The translations under genes and the position numbers were made by a program. 64,000 nucleotides of DNA from Tachypleus tridentatus (lineage: Eukaryota; Arthropoda; Merostomata; Xiphosura; Limulidae), in contig NC_134837.1 in the NCBI RefSeq assembly GCF_004210375.1, positions 15,073,798 to 15,137,797 of the forward strand, in the 5' to 3' direction. Shown here one piece after another: positions 37,601-47,487 of the stretch (the stretch's first letter is position 1; every line of letters starts with the position of its first letter). The notes under the pieces were generated by a model. It was not told the origin of the DNA. It saw nothing but the letters and a program-made list of their open reading frames with translations, and did not search any database.

Positions 37601-40600
37601 CCTGGACGTTAGATCGTAAGTTGCTGAGAAACAAATGGAAGAAACCTCATCTCTCCGAGTCGGACAACTACCAAAAGCTCGAAAGCCTTTCTCCCAAGCG
37701 ATCCAGTTTATTCGAATCTTCCTTATTTGTGGACACAGTTCGAGAAGGTAGTAGTAACACAATCTCACCAAACACATCTCCAAATTCTTCTGAATCAACA
37801 AGGACTGCAAATGAAGTGGATAATAAAAATAAGTCGCGTTTGTGTGGTGATCTGAACTATCAGTTAAGACTGAAAAAGGCTGGCCACAAGATAGCTTCAA
37901 CCTCTGATGACACTAGAAGACAATGGTTACAATCACAACTTTGTACTCAGCCAAAATCAGAGGATTTAGTAGTGTCCAGTGGATCGGTATTGAACTGGGG
38001 CAAGGATCTCGTAAAAGATTCTATTTCCTCAGAAATCACGAACTCCAGTTTTTATAAGAATGATAATAAATCTAGTGTTACAGTTCTTCTGGGACCGGAT
38101 CATCCCAAGCACAAGGATCGCAATTACGTTACGATCCCAGAAAATATCACCACAGAGAAGGTTTTTAGTGTTAGTTTAGAAAAAGACGAACAGGGAGAGC
38201 TGGGAATCTACATTAGCGGAAGACAGGAAGGAGGAAGAAGTGTTGTAGGATACGTGATAGCAGCACTTGAAGAAAACGGACCAGCAGACAGGTAAAAAAT
38301 AAAAATAAATTCAAACAGACTGAAATAAAGGTACTTTAGTTTTATTATAAGAGTACACTGTTAAATATCCCTATAAACACGCAATAATTTCGTCTTGTCT
38401 ATGATTTTATATGTATGTTTAATTTTCTGCTTACTTCTAGAGTTTTTTCTTCAGCTTTTGTTGAAATTTATTTATTATATTCTCAGTTATCTTTCAAATG
38501 AACTGAAGCGTTAAATCTGAAATATGTATTTCCCATAACAAACTTAAAATCGCAAAAGAAAAGAAGAAATACAATGAGGTTTATTCCGTTCTTTGATGAT
38601 ACTTTTATTGTTAACCTCGTATGTCATCAGCCACTACTTAATGTGAAGATTACAGAAACCTTATTTCCTGTAGTAACTTCATTAAAACGATATTTAAGAG
38701 CCTTTCAGCCGTGGGGACGTTACAATGTACGTTCAGTCCCACTATTCGTTGGTGAAAGAGTAGCTTAAGAGGTGGCAGTAGGTAGTGATGACCAGCTGTC
38801 TTCTCTCTAGTCTTACACTGCTAAATTAGGAACGACTAGCGCAGGCAGCCCTCGTGTAACTTTGTGCGAAATTAAAAAAAACAAACAAACAATCAAGCGA
38901 TATTTATGGCGCTTTCCTCTTCCGAGCAAGAAGATTCAGGGGACTAGATAGAAAACAAACAAACAAACACTGAAGGGGTTACAGTGTTTAGGAAAATCAA
39001 ACTTTGGGGATATTCTTCGGGTGCAAGGGTTACACAAGTGGCTAGAGAATAGGTTAGAACTTCAGTCTCAGCCCCCCCTCACACACACATACACCCCCAC
39101 CGCCACCCCTGGTTTCAGATCCCGGAAATGAAATATTGAAATACTGATAAAGACATTATAAAAATTGATTAATGCTGATAATAATGACGATTTTAAAATT
39201 AATACCAGAGTAAGTCAAAGTTATTTTTAAAATTATGGTGTTACACACGAATGCACAAAATGTAGTATTATATAGTTGATTACTAGCCAAGATCCCCAAG
39301 TTACCGTTATTTGAGCTTTGTACTTCCTGGTTCTTGTTTTATCCGTTGTTTTTCGTGCCTGATTGGTTGTTTTCAAGTTTAGTTGTCCAATCATGATCCC
39401 GCGAATTGCTGGTAAATATTGTTATGCATAATACGAAATGTGTCGCTACTGTTGGAAAAATTGTACTGTGTGCCACAATTTTTTACGCGGTAACGTTTGG
39501 TAGTAAAGTATACTAAATATCGTTACAGAAATACGTTAATTGAAATATATTTATACGAAAAAATAAACAAAATTAACGACAGTTAAAAACCGGCCCTTGT
39601 CAATAAACTTTTAACGCGTGGTAGTGACAGGGAATGGGTCGCACATTAGTATCTTCTTGAACTTTTGTTACATCGTTTTATTTGATGTTAAAATTACAGT
39701 AAATTTTAAACCGTTTTCGAATGTACAGCGTTTCATTTTTTATGTTTCTGTGTGCAACATGATAAAAACACAATTTAAAAAATAATTTATAAAATAAATA
39801 AGTTTAATTAATCAAAGGCATGCTTTAGCACCACATGGCGTTTTTATAGCTGGTCAGTTTCGTTTCATAAATTTCAGCCAAATCTGATTGTCTGCATGTG
39901 GTCAATACCAACTTCGTATTTAGTAGGCTATCTACAAGTTAAACAAAAAGTCAGAAACTTGCAGAGTGAACAAAAGGTAATCCTTGATAGTCATGGAACT
40001 TAAAATTAGTTTAGGCAGGATTAAAGTAAATTAGCTATATTCTTGTGCGCTAGCAATGCCACTGTGGGGCGCGCGCGCGTGTACTCGCTTCGTTGTTATT
40101 GTTGATTGATTTGAATTAAGCACAAAGCTACACAACGGGCTGCCTATGCTCTGCCCACCACGCGTGGCGAAACCCGGTTTCTTACGGTGTGAATCAGCAG
40201 ACGTGCCGCTGAGGGTATTATTTCATCAGGATTTTTACAAGCCTTACCTTGACTGAAATTATTTCAGGCAAAACTAGAGTAATTGGATCTCGAATCGGTG
40301 AAAAGATAACGGAGCTACGAGCTAAAAGATTATACTTAAAAAATTCAGCGTCATTCTATAAGCCACTATGTCACGGCTAAAATTAAAAAGCTAAATCTAT
40401 ATACAAAAATTATAGCAATCCAACAGAGCAGACTATATGTATTGCTAGAGGACACTATAGATGAGACACTATATTCAGGTACGATGTGTGGGGCTACGAA
40501 AGGCTACGAAATGGGCTCTGTCCACTGAGGAGGATCGAACCCTGAATTTTACCGTTTTACTGTTATCGCTGAAGAAAATATTCAGTAATTGCATTAGCTT

Positions 40601-43600
40601 TAACATAATAAAGAAAGTTTGAAATGTAGCAGTAATAGGAATGGAATTTTGTAGGGAAAGTTTAGTAAAACTTGTATGACAATAACAACGTTTAAACAAA
40701 ATACTGCAGTTGAAAAAACAACAATAATTTCATTTCATTTGCTTAAAGCCATAAGATATTAATCAGTGAAACATCAGAAGTCATAAAATAGCGAAATGTT
40801 GCTGTAAACCTTTTTAATTTTAATGCACTTTTATTATTAGTTTTTCTTAGTGTTAGTGTAACATTGTATATAGTTCTTATTGTTTTAAGAAAGTTTGTTA
40901 TAAATGCTATAATGTTAATGCTTATACGTTAGGAGTGGTCTGCTGCAGAAAGGGGATGAACTGTTAATGATTAATGGCCAGCAGCTTCAGGGAGTCGAAT
41001 TAGAAGAAGCACAACATCTTTTACGTACGTTCGATACAACTGTGACTTTACTTGTATCAAGAAAGGTAACTTTTCGTGTGCGTTTCTTAGCAATCCAAAT
41101 ATTTATTATAAATATAGTTGTAAAAATATTGCTGCCATCTATCGGTAAAATAATACATTTTAAAAACATACGAAAAACCACTAAGCTAATTGTACGAGGA
41201 AACCGTTGATACTTGATTATGCATCAAAGGGTGTAGTTTGCAAGAAGAAATGTGACGAAAATAAACGAGTTTTAAATACTAGTTGGAATTTGTTAAAGGC
41301 CAATAGTTGATTTGAAACGTTTCCAGAACAAGAGGAAACTGAAACCGTGATTCCGTTGTTTTAAAAATCGTGTAATTTAGTTCCCTAGATAAATCTTTAA
41401 AGTTAAAACTTGTGTGCTTCATTTACAATACAAAACGTTCAAATTATTTGAAAACATTCCAAATCAGTGGTAGCCAAATTTAGCCATAATAAATAAAGTT
41501 TCTATATTTTTAACATTCGTGCGAAAATTTTAATAAATTTCTTGTTATGATCTTTCTCATAATAAAATAAGTAATTATGAATTACTTATAAGATAGATGT
41601 TCTTAGCTTAATAATAAAAGTCGTATTTGAGCAACATTAAAATTTGTGTTAATTTAACTGTTATTAATTAGTTCTTTTAAGTGATTATTCACTTAACTTA
41701 GCTATAAAATAATACTAGCTGTTTCTGAATATTCGAAATGTTCGTAAAATTACGTGAACATATTTTATGTTATTTCCTGGTAGTAAATCAGTTATAACCA
41801 TCAAATTTATAAAAACTGTTCATAGTTTAAACATTTAACTAGTTCTAACTATAATCCAAAATGAAAATTCTGTAGAGATATTACACAAAAATTAGTTTTG
41901 AATGAAATGTATTATAAAAATAATTGTATTTAACATTTGCTAGACAAGCGAGGGGTCAGGTCAGTATCAAAAATCTACCGAAACAGAGCTCCTAAACGTT
42001 TTACACCAGTCAACGCAAAAAGAATCGAATGGGTATGTGAACATAAGTTCTTCCAACTCTGAAAACAAACTATTAAACAGAAGATCTCACCCTTCTTCAC
42101 AAAAAATAAAAGAAGAAGAAAATCAGGTAATTCAGTATTAGCAGTACAACTTGTTTTATAATAAATTAATACTAGTTACTATTACACGATTTATTTTCGT
42201 AATCACCGTATGTGACAAAGTTCACGCTTTTGATTAGTTTCGTTAATTGTCATGTGCTAATACTATATTTATTTTGAAAATTATAAATGGTATACAATTT
42301 AAACTTATACTCAGCGATTAATAACAGCTATACCCAATGTATTTGTGTAATCTTTGTCTCTCACACACATATATAAAAGAGAAAAAGCGAGCAGAAAGAA
42401 GTGCATAAATGAAAGTATTTCTAATAGTGATAACGGCAAGTTATGATTTATAGTGTAAGTAAGATGTATCTTAGATATTGAAGTACCAACAAAAGTACAC
42501 CGTTATACTTTCAGTAACTATGAGTGAAATTAATAAAATATATTTGTACTATGATGGTATGATTTTGATCTTAAGATTTTTGGCTTATTACTTGATTTCT
42601 GTTTGACGATTTGGGGAACTGGAAAGTCTTCTTTGGGATTCAGTACTACCTGTCATCCTCCAATAATATGTTCTCATAATCTGCTGGCTTTCTTTATTAA
42701 GTAGTCACCTTCCCTTGACTGTAGACAGTAAAGGATCACAAATGTGGGATGTTGTGGGTTTGAGCATACTGATATTACTGTTTTTCCTTTTCTTTGTAAC
42801 AGATTATATTTTATTGTTTTCACTTCTACACCTATGTCAAAACATACATATTCTAATTCTTTACATAATAATGTGTAAGATGATGTATTATTGTTAATAT
42901 TTTCCTTAGTGCTGTGTTTCCTAGAATCATGATAGATTTGAAAAGGTTGTTTATAAACCTTTATTTCTTATGGTGTAAATAATATTTAGTGTGGGTGTAA
43001 CATGCTTGCTAGCCACTTTAGTTGTATCTCCACCTAATATCAGTTTGGATAATTACCACTGGACTCGGCACAGTTTCTACAAGATGCTGAAATGTGTTTT
43101 CTTCATATGTAGTCTGGTTGATTAAACATTATAGTCTGTGGTTGGTTCACATCTTGGACAAGCGAAATTGTTCAGGACCACTGGATATTGTTTATTCTTC
43201 TAAAATAATGAAGGAACTCTACTGAGAATTTCTTGTGCCTTACATTACTTCTATTACTTGCACTGTTGGAACAAACAAAGTTATTCCAGTGTCTTATATT
43301 TCACTCTGCTACCATCACCAATCGTAGATTATTCACAGTTTGTGTATCTGAAACTTGACTTTCTTCTTTATGCCTGAGGTACGTGGTTATTGGACAGGTT
43401 ATATGTCTGAGGTATGTGGTTATTGGACAGGTTGGTAACTACTGTTTATGACCTCATTTATTTGATATTGTTAAAGGAATCAAGCAGTTGGAATACAGTC
43501 TGACATTTGTTAAACATTACAAACCAATCCAGTCACAAACTGTCAGTAGCCATAGAGCTAATCAAAGAAACAGTCTTCATGAGTGACACATATGATAATA

Positions 43601-46600
43601 CTCCTATAAAACTCAGGATGATCCTTAATTTTACTCATTGACTAGCAAATTAATTATAACTGTCTCTGAATCAGTCTCTATAGCATATATTAAAAACAAA
43701 ACTGAGCTCAAACAAGATGGTTGTGTGTTTCACCAATATGTCATTTATTCACAACCATGATTTCATCAGTCAAAGTAACATTAAGCACAGACTGAAATGT
43801 TCTGTTAGAATGCAGAACCAGAAGTGTACTTGACATTCACTTAGAGACAAATGAGATGAACTGAAATTAGTTTGGTTGTTTATAGACACCTATTTATTAC
43901 CATATTGCAAAATTCTACGTACCTGTGAAAAAACTAGACAGTAGTTGCTTTAGATAAACATTCATTGTCACTTAAGGTTGCAACTGTAGGTAAACATTCA
44001 TTGTCACTTAAGGTTGTTACCATAGGTAAACATTTATTGTCACTTAAGACTATTACTGTAGATAAACATTCGTTTCTCAGTTAAAGTTGTTATTCTAGAC
44101 AATGGCTCACCTTTGAGGTTACTATGAATAGTTGGTCTGGACTTCAAATAGGATTTTCCAATATTCTATATATTTTTTCTTAACTATTGTCAAAAGTCTT
44201 TATATGATCAAAGTATTCAAATTTATGAATCTGTAAATAATTTCAAAAATGTGTAGTGCTTTCAGTGTAAGATTTGTATTATTTATACTGGCTATTCAGA
44301 AACCTTTTTACTTTAATGATAAATAAAATTAATACTTTCTTCAGAGTAGCTGTTGTTAGGAAGCAAGGTTGTAGAATTGTAACATAGCCACTTTTATGAT
44401 AATTATCTGTACAGATAAATATGATACATAAAAGTTATCTATGACTGTCACATAATCTTTCTGTTTCTTACTCTACTTTTGATCAGACCAGCCCTCAAAA
44501 GCAGAAACAACTGTCCAGATTGTACCAGTGGACAGTCTCTTGTTATATGATTACAACTGTCCAGATTATACCAGTGGACAGTCTCTTGTTACATGATTAC
44601 AACTGTCCAGATTGTACCAGTGGACAGTCTCTTGTTATATGATTACAATTGTCCAGATTATGCCAGTGGACAGTCTCTTATTATGCGATTACTTTTTGAA
44701 ATTTGAATTTCATTATATTTCAGAATTTGTCACATGCCTATCACTCCAGATGAAAAGCTTCTTACAATTTGGAGATGACATGTTGGTAAACATTATGCCC
44801 AAGTGGATGCTATTTTTAATTTCTTTGTGCACATTGTAAGTGTGTTGATCGACTATTTCTTCTCCAACCTGTTTATGCCACTTAAAAAAATGTGCAAATG
44901 TTAGTATTTAAGATAATTAATTCCTTTTAAAAGTAAAACATTTTATATGTTTAAACCAGAGACTGTACTATAAAATCTTATGAAATCCAACTTTCTTTCA
45001 CAGGATCATGAAAACAGTTTTTGCACATTACCTAGAAGACCCAAGTCCTCCCAGCTATCTATCTCTACAGCACATTTTGAAAAAGGCCCTGGTTGTAAAC
45101 GCCTTGGTTTCAGCATTGTTGGAGGAAAAGATTCACCCAGAGGAGATATGGGTATATATGTAAAGACTATCTTTTCTATGGGACAAGCAGCGGAGAATGG
45201 AAAATTGAAAGAAGGTTAGTAAATAAAGGTATTCAGATTTATGAAAAGTAGGCAGTTGGAATATTTCAGTATCTTTTGTCTTTATAGTAGAATTAATTTT
45301 AAGGTATACTGTTCATTAGCTCTTCATCCATGACATGTTATAGCATCGTAAGGTATACTGTTTATCAGCTCTTCAACCATGATATGTTATAGTATCTTAA
45401 GGTATATTGTTTATCAGCTCTTCATCCATGACACATTATAGTATCTTAAGGTATACTGTTTATTAGCTCTTCATCCATGACACATTATAGTATCTTAAGG
45501 TATACTGTTTATTAGCTCTTCATCCATGACACATTATAGTGTCTCACAAATAAATTATACAATTTAATCACTTCTAAAGACCAGGGTAATTGAGGATTTT
45601 GATATTAAAAAAAAGTGATGCGTCAGAAAGCATAAGATATTCAACAGAAGTTACTTGTAACTGATAATTTACTTTTACATTATGGGATGTTGAAGTTTAC
45701 AAACCTGGTTTCTACCTCTTTCATGTAAAACAGTTAGCAATTATAGTGAAATAAATTCAGTCGGTCATGATACACCAAAGAATTTGATATAGAAATCTCA
45801 AATAACAATTTCTAAGAAGATCACATTGGAAAATTACTGGAAGTGTAAAAATCTGTTTGTTATTGTACTTCTAAAGTAAAATATTAACTGTCTATGGATA
45901 GGTGTGTTACTATAATCATAAATTATTCATCCATTTGTCTATTTCTGCAACCTTAATATTTCAGAAGGTATTTTAGCCACAAAGTATGGAACAAGAAAAT
46001 TGATACTTGGATAAAATAGAGATAACTCTGGACCATTAAATGTGTTAGTTTTAATATCAAACATCACAAAATAGGTTGTTATAGTTGGATTAGTTAGATG
46101 TATCACTTCTGTGATACTACCTGAAATACATAAATAATGTGCTATTCAGAAATATCAGCTATATAAAAAGAACATTCAGTTATAACTTTGAAATTGACTG
46201 TTTCATTCTAGAAGATGTCTGTTCTATTGGACTGGTAACAACTGTTGTACTCAGCAATAACGTAAGATAAGTTTTATAATACTTGGGGAGTTCAGTTGCG
46301 AGGTACCTGAAGATCAGTTATTATCAATATGGTTTGGGACTCCAGAGTAGACATCCATGTATTGACAAAGTGAAATGAAACATATATTTAAAAATAATTT
46401 GAATAAACTCTGTGCCTATGTTCAGTTATTTCATAAAATTAATAATTCAATACACATCTTTTCTAGGAGATGAAATCTTTATGGTCAACGGTCAACCATT
46501 GCAAGGAATGTCTCATACCGAAGCTATTGCTACATTTAAACGTATCAAACAAGGTGTTATAGTACTTCATATAGGCAGAAGGACTGCTAGTAAGAAAAGG

Positions 46601-47356
46601 TGAGTTGAAGTGTTTGTTGCAATAAAATATTTATTGTTTTGGATTTAAATTATAAATTATAAGTAATAAGAGCCACCAAAATGATCCCAGATCACAATGT
46701 GTACAGACCAGTAATGCATAAAAATTATCTTTCATTATGGAGAGGGTCAAATTGTATACACAATGTTAATAACATTCTCAGTTAGCTTATGTATGTGTGA
46801 ATGATAATACAGACATAAATATTACTGTGAGATAAAAGATAGATACACTTGTTACAGTGGATTCTCAGTTTGTTTTTAATGCATTTTTATTCTTTTATTT
46901 TTTGTTTTATTTTTACTCGAAGTAAAAATGTATTATAAAGAGGGCTTGTATGGATATTAAAAACTAATTTAAATAAAGTTTTAATACCCGTACCAGCCAT
47001 CTTAAGAATAAAAATGATGCTTTTATTTACTGATAGTAAGTCAGATGTGAAATAAGTTGTGTAGTGTATACAACCCTCATGATGCAATGAAAACATGTTT
47101 AGAGGTGGTGGGTGTTGGATAATGTAAATACTTTATGATGACTGAGATAGTGTTTTAAGTACATTTTGTAGTTTTGCTGTATTTTTCACATACCACAGGT
47201 TTATTTTTTTATTTAGTTTTAGAATTTGTTCTTCTCAAGTGACTTCTGAAACTTTTGTTTGCTCTCTTGTTCCAGTGAGATTTAATGTCTGTGTTTTGTT
47301 TAACTTTCAGCCATCATGCTTCCAAGTCATGCAACAACCTGGACAAACTTTCTTAA
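22342..47356 (+). CDS. Two-PDZ scaffold protein, pro-IL16/PDZD2-like (spliced, 7 coding exons)
   Basis: Coding join: 22342-22525, 36407-38291, 40933-41065, 41944-42126, 45004-45214, 46467-46599, 47311-47356. This is 2775 nt, or 924 residues plus TAA. Every intron is GT-AG and all six junction phases agree (1,2,0,0,1,2). Residues 1-645 are Ser/Thr-rich with no fold I recognise. PDZ1 is about 646-734, with binding loop ELGIYI and a later [12 protein letters not shown]2 is about 822-905, with [18 protein letters not shown] and [12 protein letters not shown] domains bind C-terminal peptides and build scaffolds at membranes and junctions; that this protein does so is inferred. PDZ2 resembles the [17 protein letters not shown] type of pro-interleukin-16 and PDZD2. 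An arthropod orthologue, perhaps related to Drosophila big bang, is possible but untested. At 924 residues it is much shorter than vertebrate PDZD2. Further exons or isoforms upstream or inside the 13.9-kb first intron cannot be excluded. Confidence 0.85.
22914..23050. repeat. Minisatellite, about 45-bp unit, 3 copies
   Basis: GTAGGCGATTAGTGATATAG, then GTGGTTTTG, recurs three times, with the last copy decayed (GTAGATGCTTAGTGAAACAG). Confidence 0.8.
23566..23660 (-). mobile_element. SINE family B, truncated
   Basis: GTGTTTTCTTATAGCAAAGC, GGGCTATTTGCTGAGTCCAC and GGAGAATCGAACCTCTGA are the reverse tail and box B of family B. The 5' head ends early. Confidence 0.8.
24232..24496 (+). mobile_element. 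SINE family A with 11-bp target duplication
   Basis: CACGCCCAGTC occurs at 24221-24231 and 24497-24507. The copy keeps GACTTGTAATCCGAGGGTCG and box B GGATTCGAATCC. The first bases of the head are lost. Confidence 0.92.
25250..25870. repeat. AAT microsatellite with higher-order structure, about 0.6 kb
   Basis: Almost entirely AAT triplets broken by regular TTAG, TTAA and ATGATAATAA interruptions. These recur in blocks such as AATTAGTAATAATAATAATT and AATAATGATAATAAATAAT. Confidence 0.95.
25871..27105. other. PDZ gene intron 1, unannotated part
   Basis: No repeats recognised. The open frame 26678-26968 lacks coding character beyond length. Confidence 0.4.
27110..27350 (+). mobile_element. SINE family A, old copy
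   Basis: The head GGCCCGGTATGGCCCAATGT, CTTCCAACCGTGATGACGT and the end GAGTAGCTTTTCGCCAAATT with CAAAACAAAAC are recognisable. The middle is diverged, with an apparent insertion. Confidence 0.6.
27708..27955 (-). mobile_element. SINE family A, old copy
   Basis: ATCGCTAACTCTAGGGCTGC, GGGTGAAAGGACAAACG and TTTCGATCCCACGGCC keep the reverse order of family A with many substitutions. Confidence 0.5.
28021..28230. repeat. 30-bp minisatellite, 7 copies
   Basis: The unit is TAACACTGTGTAAGATAGGT followed by GTGATATTGT. All seven copies are in exact 30-bp register, so several frames stay open on both strands. These are not genes. Confidence 0.95.
28516..29145. repeat. 51-54 bp satellite, about 12 copies
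   Basis: The unit is TTAATTTTAGTTAAAATAAT, then GATAACACATAACTTTGTAC, then CAAGAGAAGCG. The first and fourth copies use ATACTTAT in place of ACACAT. The 51-bp form is 17 codons long and so gives a false periodic open frame. Confidence 0.95.
29180..29330 (+). mobile_element. SINE family A, old 3' part
   Basis: AGGGTCAATCCTACTTTTAT, then TGGTAAAAGATTAA, AGTGGGTGGT and CAGCTTTGTGTGAAGCTT follow the family A order. Confidence 0.55.
30568..30740. repeat. 57-bp repeat, 3 copies, each with a 19-bp palindrome
   Basis: Units start at 30569, 30626 and 30683 with TCTCTTGCTACACGTTC. Each contains ACTAGTTAGCCTAACTAGT (third copy ACTAGTTAACCTAACTAGT), a palindrome except for its centre. Confidence 0.93.
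31804..31875. repeat. Two-copy direct repeat, 36-bp unit
   Basis: CAGTCTTACAACCATGTATC, then AAACACACGTTGGTT, is immediately repeated with small changes. Confidence 0.8.
32695..32808 (+). mobile_element. Older SINE, 5' half, interrupted by a family A copy
   Basis: CCTAGTGATTTAATCGTGTT, GCGTTATAAGAGAGACAATC and CATATTCTATTAGAGT match the variant at 33913. The 3' half resumes at 33100 after the inserted element. Confidence 0.65.
32809..33089 (+). mobile_element. SINE family A nested inside an older SINE
   Basis: Full copy with head GAGCCTGGCATGGCCAGGTG and box B GGTTCGAATCT. It is flanked by CTATTAGAGT at 32799-32808 and 33090-33099, the target duplication within the older SINE. Confidence 0.93.
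33100..33230 (+). mobile_element. Older SINE, 3' half
   Basis: ATCCCAAAAAGCTGGCGGTG, AGTGCTGTTGGCTAGCCGC and ATAGCCCTTACGTAGG continue the element broken at 32808. Confidence 0.7.
33913..34255 (+). mobile_element. Variant A2 SINE with internal tandem duplication
   Basis: The head GGCTCGGACGTGTGCTGGTG, GTTAGCACGCAGGAG and box B GGTTCGAACCC are well kept. The GCGTTACAAGAGTGACGATC middle recurs as GCGTTATAAGCGTGATGGTC after a second box-B-like GATTCGATCC. The end is AGTGCTGTTGCTTGC. The 3' end is eroded. Confidence 0.7.
35072..35197 (+). mobile_element. SINE family B, near full length
   Basis: GGCTCCCAGCTGGTACAGTG, AAGTCTACGAACTTACAACG, TTAGATTCCCCTCGGTGGAC and a GTGGTTTTTCTGTAAGAAG-(AC)n tail. 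Confidence 0.85.
35200..36406. other. PDZ gene intron 1, 3' end
   Basis: The last kilobase before exon 2 has no recognised repeat. 36060-36290 is slightly richer in G+C and could hold an alternative first exon or promoter, but I see no decisive signal. Confidence 0.35.
36407..38291 (+). CDS. PDZ gene, large exon 2: Ser-rich linker and first half of PDZ1
   Basis: The acceptor is a T-rich tract ending AATTATAG at 36406. The donor is GACAG|GTAAA at 38291/38292. The exon is open for 1885 nt and encodes residues 62-690. The open frame upstream to 36331 begins with TTG and lies in intron, so it is not a real start. The exon is rich in Ser, Thr, Asn and acidic residues, with phosphorylation-type runs such as [10 protein letters not shown] and ESGYESDGT and a basic patch [11 protein letters not shown]1 starts near residue 646 ([19 protein letters not shown]) and is cut by the intron after ENGPADR. 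The codon for that Arg is split AG|G. Confidence 0.88.
38699..38892 (+). mobile_element. SINE family A, 5'-truncated, in PDZ gene intron 2
   Basis: Starts at CCTTTCAGCCGTGGGGACG and runs to CAAACAAACAA. Similar flanks AACGATATTTA and AGCGATATTTA on each side look like a target duplication with one change, so truncation occurred at insertion. Confidence 0.85.
38893..40066. other. PDZ gene intron 2, nothing firm
   Basis: A C-rich stretch at 39069-39110 (CCCCCCTCACACACACATAC) and otherwise AT-rich single-copy-looking sequence. Confidence 0.4.
40067..40080. repeat. Short alternating GC tract
   Basis: GGCGCGCGCGCGTG is an alternating purine-pyrimidine run in a strongly AT-rich intron. Such sequence can adopt left-handed DNA; any function is unknown. 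Confidence 0.5.
40111..40214 (-). mobile_element. SINE family C, in PDZ gene intron 2
   Basis: TTAAGCACAAAGCTACACAA, TGCTCTGCCCACCACGCGTG, GCGAAACCCGGTTTC and GTGCCGCTGAGG give a nearly complete reverse copy. Confidence 0.8.
40490..40556 (-). mobile_element. SINE family B fragment
   Basis: GCTCTGTCCACTGAGGAGGA, then TCGAACCCTGAATTTTACCG, is the reverse box B part of family B. Confidence 0.5.
40933..41065 (+). CDS. PDZ gene, exon 3: second half of PDZ1
   Basis: Acceptor TACGTTAG at 40932; donor GAAAG|GTAAC at 41065/41066. The 133 nt complete the split Arg and encode residues 691-734, starting [20 protein letters not shown] and ending TVTLLVSRK. This is the beta-D to beta-F half of a PDZ fold, with the hallmark GDE-L-ING segment. 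Helix B begins near ELEEAQHLL, so the position that is His in class I PDZ domains appears to be acidic. This suggests a non-class-I ligand preference. Confidence 0.9.
41944..42126 (+). CDS. PDZ gene, exon 4: inter-PDZ linker
   Basis: Acceptor CATTTGCTAG at 41943; donor AATCAG|GTAAT at 42126/42127. The exon is 183 nt in phase 0 on both sides and encodes residues 735-795, from [10 protein letters not shown] to KIKEEENQ. It is polar and low in hydrophobics, so probably a flexible linker between the PDZ domains. Because it is a whole number of codons it could be skipped without breaking the frame. Confidence 0.8.
43375..43435. repeat. Two-copy direct repeat, about 30-bp unit, PDZ gene intron 4
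   Basis: CTGAGGTACGTGGTTATTGG, then ACAGGTT, is repeated with one base changed. Confidence 0.8.
43946..44093. repeat. Minisatellite, about 36-bp unit, 4 copies, PDZ gene intron 4
   Basis: TAGATAAACATTCATTGTCA, then CTTAAGGTTGTTAC, recurs four times with increasing divergence. Confidence 0.85.
44509..44693. repeat. 46-bp minisatellite, 4 copies, PDZ gene intron 4
   Basis: Starts at 44509, 44555, 44601 and 44647: AACTGTCCAGATTGTACCAG, TGGACAGTCTCTTGTTATAT, GATTAC. The unit contains the inverted pair CTGTCCA and TGGACAG, so each copy can form a small hairpin. Confidence 0.92.
45004..45214 (+). CDS. PDZ gene, exon 5: first half of PDZ2
   Basis: Acceptor TTTCTTTCACAG at 45003; donor GAAG|GTTAGT at 45214/45215, a less typical but valid GT donor. 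The 211 nt encode residues 796-865 plus one base. The carboxylate-binding loop is [11 protein letters not shown] at about 828-838, followed by [12 protein letters not shown] and [10 protein letters not shown]. These segments match the pro-IL16/PDZD2 PDZ type almost motif for motif. Confidence 0.92.
45301..45541. repeat. 49-bp minisatellite, about 5 copies, PDZ gene intron 5
   Basis: AAGGTATACTGTTTATTAGC, TCTTCATCCATGACACATTA, TAGTATCTT. Starts at 45301 and 45350 give the 49-bp period. Confidence 0.92.
46467..46599 (+). CDS. PDZ gene, exon 6: second half of PDZ2
   Basis: Acceptor ACATCTTTTCTAG at 46466; donor AAAAG|GTGAG at 46599/46600. It completes the Gly codon (G|GA) and encodes [13 protein letters not shown], then helix B with [12 protein letters not shown], then [10 protein letters not shown] His at the start of helix B is the class I signature, preferring S/T-x-hydrophobic C-termini. 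The exon ends with two bases of a split Ser codon. Confidence 0.92.
46958..47003 (+). mobile_element. Hairpin element P4, 3' fragment in the PDZ gene's last intron
   Basis: The stretch TAAAGTTTTAATACCCGTACC followed by AGCC matches the right arm of the copy at 55293. The core and left arm are absent. Confidence 0.4.
47311..47356 (+). CDS. PDZ gene, last coding exon and stop
   Basis: Acceptor TTTAACTTTCAG at 47310. AG from the previous exon plus C gives Ser, then [14 protein letters not shown] and TAA at 47354-47356. A longer open frame over the same region (47239-47559) is out of frame with the spliced gene and is a shadow. The exon is short, and its support is the good acceptor, the phase match and a nearby polyadenylation signal. 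Confidence 0.75.
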
Positions 47357-47481
47357 GTATGAATGGCACAAACGTCAAACTAATTTATCGGCATCAGCTT
47401 ACGCAGGACTTCACCTGGATACTGATGGTTATCCCAGAAAGAAAGAAGATATATTTGATCAGTGTGTTAATTTGGATAGAG

Positions 47482-47487
47482 AATAAA
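47482..47487 (+). terminator. Polyadenylation signal AATAAA of the PDZ gene
   Basis: A canonical AATAAA lies 126 nt after the stop codon and is followed by a GT-rich stretch (TGTGTTGTAAAG), as expected for a cleavage/polyadenylation site. No better hexamer lies between it and the stop. Confidence 0.6.
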
